Part shown: in pieces, positions 17,554 to 26,045 of the stretch | How the letters are laid out: the number at the start of each line of letters is the position of its first letter | How positions within the stretch are numbered: the stretch's first letter is position 1 | Assembly: GCF_039537985.1 (NCBI RefSeq) | Contig: NZ_BAABBN010000004.1 | Location: forward strand, 682,001-746,000 | Reading direction: 5' to 3' | From: Litoribacillus peritrichatus | GTDB taxonomy: Bacteria; Pseudomonadota; Gammaproteobacteria; Pseudomonadales; Litoribrevibacteraceae | Length of the DNA stretch: 64,000 bases | Made by a program: the position numbers and the translations under genes | The notes under the pieces: model-generated | Seen by the model: only the letters and a program-made list of their open reading frames with translations | The model's database searches: none | What the model was told of the DNA's origin: nothing

Positions 17554-18867
17554 ATGACCAGTCAGCAAGAGATTAATAAATCAAATTTAGAAACCATTAA
17601 ATACCGCTTGGCCTATACCGAAAAACAACGGAAGTGCACCAATATTTGGCTGGGTGAAATTTTGAAAGAATTGGAATCGGTTCCTGAAGCATTGGAATGG
17701 CAGCCATCGGTAAAAAAGATGGCTGAGTTGATTGAAACCGACGGTGTTGTGCGCATGTATGTGACTCAAATGTTGGAAGAGTCTCATGGTAAAACCCGTT
17801 TCGATCAGGAAAGTAAGCTGAATAAAATCACTTCTATTGATCAACTGCTTAATGCGGTCAATTACATCATCACGAGAGCGCCTATTTTTGTTTACGACCC
17901 GCAAGACCCAGATGTGACCGGTGCCTATACATTCCCGATGTCTTCATTGTTTACTGAAATGATGGCCACCGACGCCGGTGAGAGTGCTTTTCGAAACGCA
18001 GCATTTAATGATGCGCTTACCGGGGTATTGCAGGCTTGGTGTGATTATTTGGACTCTGATTCATCTACCTCGGTGCTGAATGAAGGCAAGAATGGTTGGC
18101 TATCACCGGAAGGTCAGAAATACACGGATTTGCAAAACTTCGTAACGGACCCAAGCAAGCCTCATTTGGGTTTTACGTCTTATAATGATTTTTTTCATCG
18201 TGAAATTAAGCCGGAGCTGCGTCCTGTTGCCGCACCTGAAGATACTAAAGTGATTGTTTCACCGAACGATGGCTCGGTGTATCAGATCGTGAATAACATT
18301 CAGCAGTCGACTGACTTTTGGGCGAAAGGTCAGACGTATTCTTTGATCAATATTCTGAATAATGATCGCGAATTTGTCGAATACTTCGATGGCGGTGATA
18401 TGGTCCAAACCTTTTTGAGCGGGAATGACTATCATCGTTTTCACTCACCGATTGATGGTACTGTGGTGAAGGCTGAGGTAGTGCAGGGCCTCACATTCAG
18501 CCAGCGGAGCAGCGAGCGTGAGCCGGGCGCTGGTACGGAGTCTTTGGGTTACGACGCAGCGGTAAATACCCGAGGCTTACTGTACATTCAAAGTGACGAT
18601 AAAACGATTGGTACCGTTTGCGTTATTCCGATCGGCATTACTGAAATCTCTTCGGTTCGTTATGGTGACCATATCAAGGAAGGTTATCGAGTTAAGAAAG
18701 GTGAAGAGGTGGGGTATTTCAGCTACGGAGGTTCAACACTGTGTCTGTTGTTTGCTCCGGGCGCGGTTAAGAATTTTGTGGTTCAGCCGGATTCAAGAGT
18801 GAAGGGCGAGCAAACCGGATCTGTTGTACGGGTAAATGCTCAAATAGCGACGGCAAACGGCAGTTAG
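17554..18867 (+). CDS. Phosphatidylserine decarboxylase family protein
   Basis: About 437 residues. The N-terminal half carries a PSDC-like domain (WQPSVKKMAELIETDGVVRM), and the C-terminal half has the decarboxylase core: YNDFFHREIKPELRPVA, FLSGNDYHRFHSPIDGTVV and the self-cleavage motif GGST (Ser about residue 394) in SYGGSTLCLLFAPGAV. In classical enzymes this Ser becomes the pyruvoyl cofactor after cleavage. The protein is longer than housekeeping Psd (about 290 aa), matching the PSDC-fused group whose substrate may not be phosphatidylserine. ATG 17554 is chosen over the upstream TTG because of the AAGGAATGGAG before it. Confidence 0.87.
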   Translation: MTSQQEINKSNLETIKYRLAYTEKQRKCTNIWLGEILKELESVPEALEWQPSVKKMAELIETDGVVRMYVTQMLEESHGKTRFDQESKLNKITSIDQLLNAVNYIITRAPIFVYDPQDPDVTGAYTFPMSSLFTEMMATDAGESAFRNAAFNDALTGVLQAWCDYLDSDSSTSVLNEGKNGWLSPEGQKYTDLQNFVTDPSKPHLGFTSYNDFFHREIKPELRPVAAPEDTKVIVSPNDGSVYQIVNNIQQSTDFWAKGQTYSLINILNNDREFVEYFDGGDMVQTFLSGNDYHRFHSPIDGTVVKAEVVQGLTFSQRSSEREPGAGTESLGYDAAVNTRGLLYIQSDDKTIGTVCVIPIGITEISSVRYGDHIKEGYRVKKGEEVGYFSYGGSTLCLLFAPGAVKNFVVQPDSRVKGEQTGSVVRVNAQIATANGS

Positions 18868-18966
18868 TCAATACAACGGCCAATGGAAAGTGACAAAGCC
18901 TGTCTGTTATCAAGTGATGATTGGGTAATGACTATGTGATCATTGCTTGTCTGCCGGTTTGTTGAG

Positions 18967-19851
18967 TTACATCGAGTAAGTTAACAAACCGGCTTCTATT
19001 GCCTCGGGAACCCAGTTGAGCGCTTGTCCTAAGACGGTCTGTGGGTGTTTGCGAAGTTGATTTGATGTTCTTAGTGCTGCTTGTTCAATGGATACGGTTT
19101 CAGCGCAGCTCTGTAAAAGTGTGTACTGCCAAGGTGACAATTCTTTGATTATTAATTGATAATTCAGCCGTGTGATTGCTACATAACTGGTTTTTTCTGC
19201 TGGCAGCTTGTAGGTCTGTTCGGACGTAAGCTTTTCAATGAGTGGAAGAATCGGGTAATCCAGCTCGAGCGTTCTTAAACAAGGTGGCGTTTGAATTTTG
19301 GTCTGTGCCGGTAGACCCGTCAGGAAGAAATAACTCGCATTGGCGGGTGAATCTGCTGCCATTTGTTCCATGCCTGGGGCTAACAGAACTTCAGTAATGG
19401 CCCGTTCATATTTTGCAATTTGCGCGGGCAGGTCAAATAAGGCTTTTTGTTCTGCCGAGATATTGTTGTTGGTGTCATTTGACGTACTGAACGCAGGCTT
19501 GGTTTCGTCCAGAAACTGTTCGAAGCGCTCGCCTAAGTAACACAAGCTCCAGTATTTAGATGGTGCAGAGACAATGAATGCCTTGGCAAACATTTCGAAC
19601 AGTTCTTCGCCCATGAATTTTGCCAATAACGAATACTCAGAGGTTAGGCAGTCGACTAACCGGAGCACATAACCCGCCGCATATATATCCATTCTTCTAT
19701 GGGCAGAAAGCTGCGGAGATGTTTTTACGATGTTCTCGAATTGAAGCCCGTTTAATTCGGTTGCAGTGTGTATCTTTTGTGGTAAATCGCCACGCACCGT
19801 GAGTACGGCTTTCATCCAGGCTTGCGTTTGATTTAAGGGTGGGTGATTCAT
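18967..19851 (-). CDS. DUF2063 partner protein of a DUF692 (MNIO) enzyme
   Basis: A 294-residue protein with the DUF2063 signature RRMDIYAAGYVLRLVDCLTS (about residues 51-70) and later LAKFMGEELFEMFAKAFI and LGERFEQFL. DUF2063 (BufC/MbnC-like) proteins are known partners of multinuclear non-heme iron oxidases: they bind the precursor peptide and present it to the enzyme. Here it follows the DUF692 gene by 11 bp on the same strand, so it is the third gene of a substrate-enzyme-partner operon. It is longer than many DUF2063 proteins. Confidence 0.85.
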   Translation of the reverse strand: MNHPPLNQTQAWMKAVLTVRGDLPQKIHTATELNGLQFENIVKTSPQLSAHRRMDIYAAGYVLRLVDCLTSEYSLLAKFMGEELFEMFAKAFIVSAPSKYWSLCYLGERFEQFLDETKPAFSTSNDTNNNISAEQKALFDLPAQIAKYERAITEVLLAPGMEQMAADSPANASYFFLTGLPAQTKIQTPPCLRTLELDYPILPLIEKLTSEQTYKLPAEKTSYVAITRLNYQLIIKELSPWQYTLLQSCAETVSIEQAALRTSNQLRKHPQTVLGQALNWVPEAIEAGLLTYSM

Positions 19852-19862
19852 CTTTGGGGTCT

Positions 19863-20816
19863 CTAAATCACGATGGGGGTTGAGATGGTTTGTTGGTGGC
19901 TGACCGTTACTACCGCCTCATCCGGCACATTGCCTGCCAAAGTCGCTTTGGCTTTGTTCAGCTCGGCAACCAACTCCGGGTAGGGCGGAATGTTCGCATC
20001 CCATTCCAGTAAAGTGGATACGCCTTGGGTTAACATTTGTGCCTGTTGGTATAAACGCCAGACAGGAGAAGGTACAGGTTGGTCGTGGGTGTCGATTAAG
20101 CAGTCACCGCAATGGGTCGGACCGGCAAGGTGCATTTGTATAATGTGGTCATGAGGTAAATCATTGATGTATTGCTCCGCTGAAAAACCATGGTTGAAAG
20201 CGGAGACGTATACGTTGTTAACGTCCAGCAATATTCCGCATTGAGTGTTTGCGACAAGCTCGTTAAAGAACTCGGGTTCCGAAAGATGGGAGTATTCATA
20301 CTCCAAGTAGGTTGAGGGGTTTTCCAGTACCAATGGCCGTTCCAGAATATCCTGAACTTGGTTTACTCTTGAAATAACGTGGTTAAGGCTTTCATCGGTG
20401 AGGGGTAAAGGCAGTAAGTCGTGGCTGTTAATGCCTGCAAAGCCTGTCCAACATAAGTGATCGGAAATCCATTCCGGCTTTATGAATTCAGCCAGTTCTT
20501 TTAACTTTCTCAGGTATTCCGAATTTAATGGGTCGGTGCTGCCGATGTTCATAGAAACACCGTGCATGACGATCGGCCGTTTTGCTCTCAGTTGTGCCAA
20601 AACGTGCCGACCATAACCGTAATTATCGATGAAGTTTTCACTGATGATTTCAAACCAGTCCACCATTGGGTCGTCATTGTTCATCAGGTAGGGGAAGTGT
20701 TGGCTTCGAAGGCCAACGCCAAACCCCAGGTTTGTTTTGGGGAGGGCGCTTAAGCCAGCGCTTGGCTGGCTTTTAGTTCCCAATTCATCCTTTTTATTAT
20801 TAGGCAATTCCATCAT
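19863..20816 (-). CDS. DUF692 multinuclear non-heme iron oxidase (MNIO, MbnB/BufB-type)
   Basis: A 317-residue TIM-barrel enzyme of the DUF692 family. Conserved metal-ligand segments are visible: WFEIISENF, MHGVSMNIGS, SDHLCWTG, HDLLPLPLT, LENPSTYLEY, LLDVNNVYVSAFNHG, MHLAGPT and IDTHDQPVPSPVW. The family uses a mixed-valent iron cluster to modify Cys or other residues in ribosomal peptides (methanobactin oxazolone, bufferin thiooxazole and others). The substrate is predicted to be the Cys-rich tail of the protein encoded immediately upstream. The start could be 20816 or 20813 (tandem ATGs). Confidence 0.9.
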   Translation of the reverse strand: MMELPNNKKDELGTKSQPSAGLSALPKTNLGFGVGLRSQHFPYLMNNDDPMVDWFEIISENFIDNYGYGRHVLAQLRAKRPIVMHGVSMNIGSTDPLNSEYLRKLKELAEFIKPEWISDHLCWTGFAGINSHDLLPLPLTDESLNHVISRVNQVQDILERPLVLENPSTYLEYEYSHLSEPEFFNELVANTQCGILLDVNNVYVSAFNHGFSAEQYINDLPHDHIIQMHLAGPTHCGDCLIDTHDQPVPSPVWRLYQQAQMLTQGVSTLLEWDANIPPYPELVAELNKAKATLAGNVPDEAVVTVSHQQTISTPIVI

Positions 20817-20852
20817 CCTTTTTAGCCGTTGTTTGGCCTGTTAAGCAGTTAC

Positions 20853-23054
20853 TTAGGTTGAAGGTGGCAAGGCAACACGGATGTCGGTGGCTTTGGGCGC
20901 TTCAGGAAGCACTACCTTATCGCCTTTTAATTTACTTAAGCCCTTAGCGTTGCAGTAGGCCTGCCATGCAATATCGTAAACGGGGTCGCCTTTTTTATAT
21001 GGCATGGTTTTGGTTTTCGTTTTAGTGTCCGGATTTAAGTAATCGGTTGGCGAAAACGAAAAGTTGGGTTCATCTTCAAATTTGAACAACTGCATTTCGT
21101 AGCAGTCATCATCTTCGCTTTGTTCCGGGTACAATTGAGAGGCTGAGATGGGAACCGCACACCCTCCCAGGTTGTTGCATTTGTTATCGGCAGGAGCGCT
21201 TTTAACCCCTTTTGAAACGCTGCCGCCGCAGCTGCCGCCCGGTGTTGTGCTATGAACAAAGCCACAGCCACCTTGGGCTTTGCAGTCGTTAGACCCTTTA
21301 CAGCTATGATAGGTAGTAACGGCGGCGCAACTGTCTGAATTGTCGCCTGGCATGTAATTCATGCCCTGACAAGCATGATATAAAATCTGGTCGGAGGGTG
21401 GTTTTATGCCTTCGATGAGATTAGGTACTTCACCGGTGACGGCCCAGCAAATTGAGACTCGGTCACCTGAACCGGCCATCGCCGGAGAAGGAAATTCACC
21501 GTTGGGGTCACTCCAGTATTTATCTAGGGTGGTGGTTAAACCTTTGATGGTCCCTACTGCACCTTGACTGAATGTAGTATGTGCTTTGGTTCGCTCCCCA
21601 TCTCTGCCAAGGTTATTAAGCGCTGTTGCCACTTCTTCTGCAGATGGGATCTTATATTTTGTATTGCCTTTTTCCGGTTGTAAATCCGTTGCCTTCCAAG
21701 GTTCAGTAATGCCATTTTCCCGGTTGGATTTGTGCCAATCCTTCCAGGTCTGGTATTGATTTTTTCCTTCTGTACATCTGTGATCAATGATTAATTTCCC
21801 CACCTCGGCGAAGGTCTCATAGTGATCCAGGTTTTTCGCTTGAATGCGAGCAAACGCCTGGCCCGAAATTCCGTTTTTGATTTGATTCCCTTGGTCGTTG
21901 TACGCCGGATAATCTTTGATTAACGCATCCATATCAGGCTGGTACTTTTCTTCAACGTTATTTGCAGCCCGAGAGAAATCCGAGCGGAACTGCTGTGCCC
22001 ATGGCTCGTTTGCCCAGCGGTTTAAGATATTTGGAACCACTTCCTTGCCTTCGCCCTGATCCGTAATGGCATCGATCATATTGATAAACTTAAGTTTGGT
22101 TCTGGTCAGTGTTTCATTAAAGGTGGTGTCAATGCCGGGGTACTGAGGGTCTTGATTGTCCGTTTTTTGATTAAACTGGTCTCGTTGAGGGGCTAAGCGC
22201 AGAAGCGTTCCCATCAAACTTGTGCCATCCGTGTATTCGATTTCCAAGTAATCCCAGTAACTGCTGTACATGTGGCCGATGGAGCCGAACAAAGGCAGGT
22301 CAGCTTCTGACATGGTTTCCCGGAACCAGTTAAAGGGTGCCTGTTCGAAATATTTCGGTAGCCCGTCCTCCTGATCCTGCAGTAATTCAGGTCTCAGGAT
22401 TTCTTTGGCCCGTTCTTCGGTTTCTTCAATGGAAAGAAACAACGCGACCTGATCTTCATTAAGCTCATTTAATTCAACTTTGACGTCCTTCAGCTTAACT
22501 TCGTATCCTTCATATTCGACTTTGGCGTCGTCTCTGCAGTCTTTGAAATCCAAGATGTGTGGAATGGTGGTGTTGCCTTTTTGGTAGCAATGCCAGCCAT
22601 AGGTAGGGGTTTGTAAGGCCGTACTTGTGAAACTCGGCGTTACCCCTAGACGATTCGCCATGTTAGCGGCCAGTTGCAGGTGGAGCATTTCTTCAATAAA
22701 AACACTGTAAACATGATTGAACACCTTTTCATTGGTGGTCAGAGGTAGATCTGGCTGTTTGCAGCCGGGTTGAAACACCGCTCCTGTCGGGGCTGAGCCT
22801 GGCCACCAACGGCCCTCATAAAAGTCTGAACCCTTCGAGTTAATCTGGTGCAGTCCTTTGACTGAATAGAGTGAGACCATGTACAGCGGAATGGTAAACA
22901 ACTCCACATTTATGGCTGCCTGGGCAATGGCTTTGATGCACTTCAGGTCGGCCAGTTTATAAGACGGATCACGTTCTTTGATGTCTTTCAGTCGATCATT
23001 ACTGACGGTTAAACTGGTCCGGGACTTGTCGACAATGAGGTGTTCCTGCTTCAT
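20853..23054 (-). CDS. Ferritin-like (VioB-type) domain protein with Cys-rich C-terminal segment, likely MNIO substrate
   Basis: A 733-residue protein. Residues about 35-290 form a ferritin-like domain of the VioB/PF12902 type: AINVELFTIPLYMVSLYS supplies the first Glu, and FIEEMLHLQLAANMANRLG the ExxH. A long helical middle part follows. Residues about 560-651 hold nine cysteines in a Gly/Ser/Asn-rich stretch (HAC at 562, then DSCAAVTTYHSCKGSNDC, GGC, GGSCGG, NKC, GGC and DDC at 651). The DSCA...HSCKG pattern resembles the NDCA...HSCAG core of BufA1/DUF2282 bufferin precursors. It is first gene of an operon with DUF692 and DUF2063. No signal peptide is seen. The domain call is solid; the substrate role is inference. 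Confidence 0.8.
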   Translation of the reverse strand: MKQEHLIVDKSRTSLTVSNDRLKDIKERDPSYKLADLKCIKAIAQAAINVELFTIPLYMVSLYSVKGLHQINSKGSDFYEGRWWPGSAPTGAVFQPGCKQPDLPLTTNEKVFNHVYSVFIEEMLHLQLAANMANRLGVTPSFTSTALQTPTYGWHCYQKGNTTIPHILDFKDCRDDAKVEYEGYEVKLKDVKVELNELNEDQVALFLSIEETEERAKEILRPELLQDQEDGLPKYFEQAPFNWFRETMSEADLPLFGSIGHMYSSYWDYLEIEYTDGTSLMGTLLRLAPQRDQFNQKTDNQDPQYPGIDTTFNETLTRTKLKFINMIDAITDQGEGKEVVPNILNRWANEPWAQQFRSDFSRAANNVEEKYQPDMDALIKDYPAYNDQGNQIKNGISGQAFARIQAKNLDHYETFAEVGKLIIDHRCTEGKNQYQTWKDWHKSNRENGITEPWKATDLQPEKGNTKYKIPSAEEVATALNNLGRDGERTKAHTTFSQGAVGTIKGLTTTLDKYWSDPNGEFPSPAMAGSGDRVSICWAVTGEVPNLIEGIKPPSDQILYHACQGMNYMPGDNSDSCAAVTTYHSCKGSNDCKAQGGCGFVHSTTPGGSCGGSVSKGVKSAPADNKCNNLGGCAVPISASQLYPEQSEDDDCYEMQLFKFEDEPNFSFSPTDYLNPDTKTKTKTMPYKKGDPVYDIAWQAYCNAKGLSKLKGDKVVLPEAPKATDIRVALPPST

Positions 23055-23245
23055 TTTTATATTCTCCTAATCTGCTCATCAAGGCCGTTTAACTCGCTGT
23101 ATTTATTGATTTTTTATAAGAGTTAAGCGGTTGTGCTGTTGTTTCATTTCAGACACATTTCAGACAATAAAGGCTAGTTCAGATCTTCTAGGAAAAAAAT
23201 TACAGGGAATTACATTGAGTCGGACTGAATGAAATCCTCGAGCAT

Positions 23246-23512
23246 TCATAACAGGCGGTTTTGAAGCTGCCAAACGCCAAACCCTATCAGGGCTGCTCCT
23301 GCGGTTTGGTTAATGCGGAGCATTGTAGTGTCGCTGATTTTATCCTGTAGGCGAGCAACACAGAGGGCCAAAACCAGCCACCACGCAGCGGAACCGATAA
23401 AAACACCCACTACGATGGTGGAGGATGACAGGGCATCTAAGGTGGTCTTTGCGCTTAACGCAGAAAATACAGCAATGATTTGCTTGGTGGTGGTATTTAT
23501 CGAATTAAGCAA
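23246..23512 (-). pseudogene. LysE/RhtB-family exporter, C-terminal remnant
   Basis: Only about 65-88 residues remain, covering the last two or three helices of a LysE-type amino-acid exporter (VVGVFIGSAAWWLVLALCVA, then INQTAGAALIGFGVWQL). A full protein has about 200 residues and begins with a conserved N-terminal helix that is absent here. The remnant faces away from an equally truncated SMP-30 remnant, and the two reading frames collide at 23460-23512. One deletion that removed both 5' halves of a divergent gene pair would explain this. Confidence 0.7.
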
Positions 23513-23908
23513 AATAAAATCATGCTATGGCTTTCAAGCGAGAAAATTCCTTATCCCAATGGTTTGTCGTGGCACGATGGGAAGTTATACGTTGCTAGCT
23601 GGGGGAAAGGCATGAATGCTGATTTCACAACACAAACATTGGGTGGCATTTACCATATCGATGAGGAAAACCCTGAGGCCGGCCTAACAGAGACTGTCTC
23701 CGCTTTAGGCAATCTAGATGGGATAGCCTGGATAGATGATCGGCTTTACGTCAGTGACTGGATCACAGGTGTTCTGTATAAGATTGATCACGGTGTTCGA
23801 GAGCCTGTCTTAACATTGGCACCGGGTTTGGCGGACATTGGCTCAGAGGGAAGGCTGCTATTTACACCTATGATGCATCAGGGCGAAGTGACTGCCTGGC
23901 GGTTATGA
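23480..23908 (+). pseudogene. SMP-30/gluconolactonase-like beta-propeller, C-terminal remnant
   Basis: About 142 residues with the repeating blades of SMP-30-type propellers (GGIYRI, IPYPNGLSWHDGKLYVASWG, GNLDGIAWIDDRLYVSDWITG). Family members are about 280-300 residues and normally exported, so the N-terminal half and any signal peptide are missing. It abuts the LysE remnant head to head. It could still be translated from a TTG or ATG, but a half-propeller is unlikely to fold. Confidence 0.7.
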
Positions 23909-24077
23909 GCAGCGAATTCAGTTTGTCGTTAAGAGCAATACCGGATGGCCTGGGTCATTCGGGCCTTTTTGTCTCTGGGTTGATTTAAATTTGTTTTCTT
24001 TCAGTAAAGCTTCCTTCGCATTAAAACCAAAGAGTTGCTACTCTGTCGGGAATCAAAATGTACAAGGGAGAGTGTGA

Positions 24078-25526
24078 ATGTTAAGACGAACTAAAATTGT
24101 GGCGACGTTGGGCCCGGCGACTGATTCTGAAGAATCTCTGGAAGCAATTATTAACGCTGGGGTTGATGTTGTTCGTTTAAACTTTTCTCATGGAGAGAGT
24201 GAGGACCACATTCAACGTGCCGAACGTGTTCGTTCTATTGCGAGCAAGCTGGGTCGTTTTGTCGCGGTTTTGGCGGATCTTCAAGGCCCCAAAATTCGAA
24301 TTGCCCGATTCGCCAATGATAAAATCAAATTAAATGTGGGCGATAATTTTGCGCTTGATACTCGCCTGGGTGTTTCTGAAGGAAATCAGGACGCCGTAAA
24401 CATTGATCATGAAGCGGTTATTCGAGATACCCACGAAGGTGATATTTTATTATTGGACGATGGCCGCATTGAGTTGTTGGTAAAATCCAATGACGGCGTT
24501 CGAATCGATTGCGAAGTTCTGATCGGTGGCGTACTTTCGAACAATAAAGGCATTAATAAAAAGGGCGGTGGGTTATCAGCTAAGGCATTAACGGACAAAG
24601 ATAAAGCAGACATTAAGATAGCCGCAAAATTTGATGCTGACTATGTGGCTGTCTCTTTCCCCAGGGATGCCGAAGACATGAATGAAGCAAGAGCTTTGCT
24701 AAAAGAAGCAGGTTCGAATGCAGGGCTGATTGCTAAAATTGAACGCGCTGAGTTAGTGGCAGATAACGAGATGCTGGATGAAGTTATCCGAGTGTCTAAC
24801 GGCGTTATGGTCGCTCGTGGTGATTTGGCGGTTGAGGTGGGAGATGCTGAGCTGGTGGCGATTCAAAAACACATCATCGCGCGTGCCCGAGCATTAAACC
24901 GGGTTGTTATTACCGCCACTCAGATGATGGAGTCCATGATTACCAGCCCTATGCCGACGCGGGCCGAAGTCTCTGATGTGGCGAACGCTGTCATTGATGG
25001 CACCGACGCTGTGATGTTGTCTGCGGAAACCGCTGTGGGTGAATATCCGGTTGAAGTGATTGAAGCCATGGATCGTATATGCACCGGCGCGGAGCGAAGC
25101 CCAACGACGCAATTGTCCCAGCACCGAATTCATGAGTCTTTTGAAGAAATCGACGAAAGTATTGCGCTGTCGGCCATGTATGCGGCGAACCACTTGCAGG
25201 GTGTTAAAGCCATCATCAGTATGACGGAAAAGGGCAAGACTCCACTGTTGATGTCCCGAATTCGATCTAAAATCCCTATTTTTTCATTCTCAGCACACGT
25301 TCAAACACAACGCCGCGTGGCTCTGTACCGAGGCGTTCAGACCATTCCTTTTGTGGCCGCAGACGTTGAAAATGGTTTAGTGAATCAATTTGCGGTGAAT
25401 ACCTTGTTGGAAAAAGGCATCGTGGAAGAGGGGGACTTGGTCATCTTGACGAAGGGCGATTACATTAAGGCGCAAGGTGGCACTAATACTATGAAAATTC
25501 TAAGAGTGGGCGATAAAATCCATTAG
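24078..25526 (+). CDS. pyk: Pyruvate kinase
   Basis: A 482-residue enzyme that converts phosphoenolpyruvate and ADP to pyruvate and ATP, the last step of glycolysis. It starts RRTKIVATLGPATDSEESLE and has VVRLNFSHG, the active-site region GLIAKIERAEL, GVMVARGDLAVE and ITATQMMESMITSP (residues about 276-289). Length and the C-terminal regulatory domain fit type II (PykA-like) enzymes. A good ribosome-binding site (AAGGGAGAG) precedes the ATG. It is monocistronic, ending in a clear terminator shared with the convergent ppiC gene. Confidence 0.96.
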   Translation: MLRRTKIVATLGPATDSEESLEAIINAGVDVVRLNFSHGESEDHIQRAERVRSIASKLGRFVAVLADLQGPKIRIARFANDKIKLNVGDNFALDTRLGVSEGNQDAVNIDHEAVIRDTHEGDILLLDDGRIELLVKSNDGVRIDCEVLIGGVLSNNKGINKKGGGLSAKALTDKDKADIKIAAKFDADYVAVSFPRDAEDMNEARALLKEAGSNAGLIAKIERAELVADNEMLDEVIRVSNGVMVARGDLAVEVGDAELVAIQKHIIARARALNRVVITATQMMESMITSPMPTRAEVSDVANAVIDGTDAVMLSAETAVGEYPVEVIEAMDRICTGAERSPTTQLSQHRIHESFEEIDESIALSAMYAANHLQGVKAIISMTEKGKTPLLMSRIRSKIPIFSFSAHVQTQRRVALYRGVQTIPFVAADVENGLVNQFAVNTLLEKGIVEEGDLVILTKGDYIKAQGGTNTMKILRVGDKIH

Positions 25527-25546
25527 AAATGGTGATTGTTTATTAC

Positions 25547-25576
25547 AAAAAAGCCGATCATTTGATCGGCTTTTTT
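25547..25576. terminator. Bidirectional rho-independent terminator between pyk and ppiC
   Basis: AAAAAAGCCGATCA / TTTGATCGGCTTTTTT form a near-perfect hairpin with A-run and T-run on opposite sides, so it can stop transcription from both the pyk side and the convergent ppiC side. Confidence 0.9.
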
Positions 25577-25601
25577 GCGTAATCTGCTTATCTTTCGACA
25601 A

Positions 25602-25880
25602 TTACGAACGGCTGGTTACTTCTAATAAGTGGTAACCGAATTGGGTTTTAACCGGGCCTAAGACTTTGTTCAGTTCGCCACTGAAAACCACTTCATCAAA
25701 TTCTTTTACCATCTGGCCCGGGCCGAATTCACCCAGTGCGCCGCCAGCTTTGCCGGATGGGCAAGTTGAAAACTCTTTTGCTACTTCAGCGAAGTCTGTA
25801 CCGCCTTCGATTTTTGCTTTCAGTTCGTTACATTTTTCTTCTGTGTCTACCAGAATGTGTCTTGCTGTGGCACGGGACAT
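25602..25880 (-). CDS. ppiC: Parvulin-type peptidyl-prolyl cis-trans isomerase (PpiC)
   Basis: A 92-residue single-domain parvulin: RATARHILVDTEEKCNELK, FAEVAKEFSTCPSGKAGGALGEF (active-site region with Cys), and VKTQFGYHLLEV. Length and lack of a signal peptide match cytoplasmic PpiC. It speeds cis/trans isomerisation of X-Pro bonds. A ribosome-binding site (GGAGAAAG) precedes the ATG. Confidence 0.95.
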   Translation of the reverse strand: MSRATARHILVDTEEKCNELKAKIEGGTDFAEVAKEFSTCPSGKAGGALGEFGPGQMVKEFDEVVFSGELNKVLGPVKTQFGYHLLEVTSRS

Positions 25881-26045
25881 TAACTTTCTCCATATCTTAA
25901 TTTGATTAACTAACCCTTTATGGGGACATAATTTTAATTTTCAATACTAGATCAGTGGGACACAGATGTCAGATAGGGTAGAATTCCGCCCAATCCGTAA
26001 ACGTATTGTTCAATAGAATATTAATTTTCTACAAGGATGCAGAGA

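Noticed and set aside
23313..23615. Plus-strand open frame between the LysE and SMP-30 remnants
   Set aside because: Antisense to the LysE remnant, with no homologous pattern; the SMP-30 frame explains the region better.
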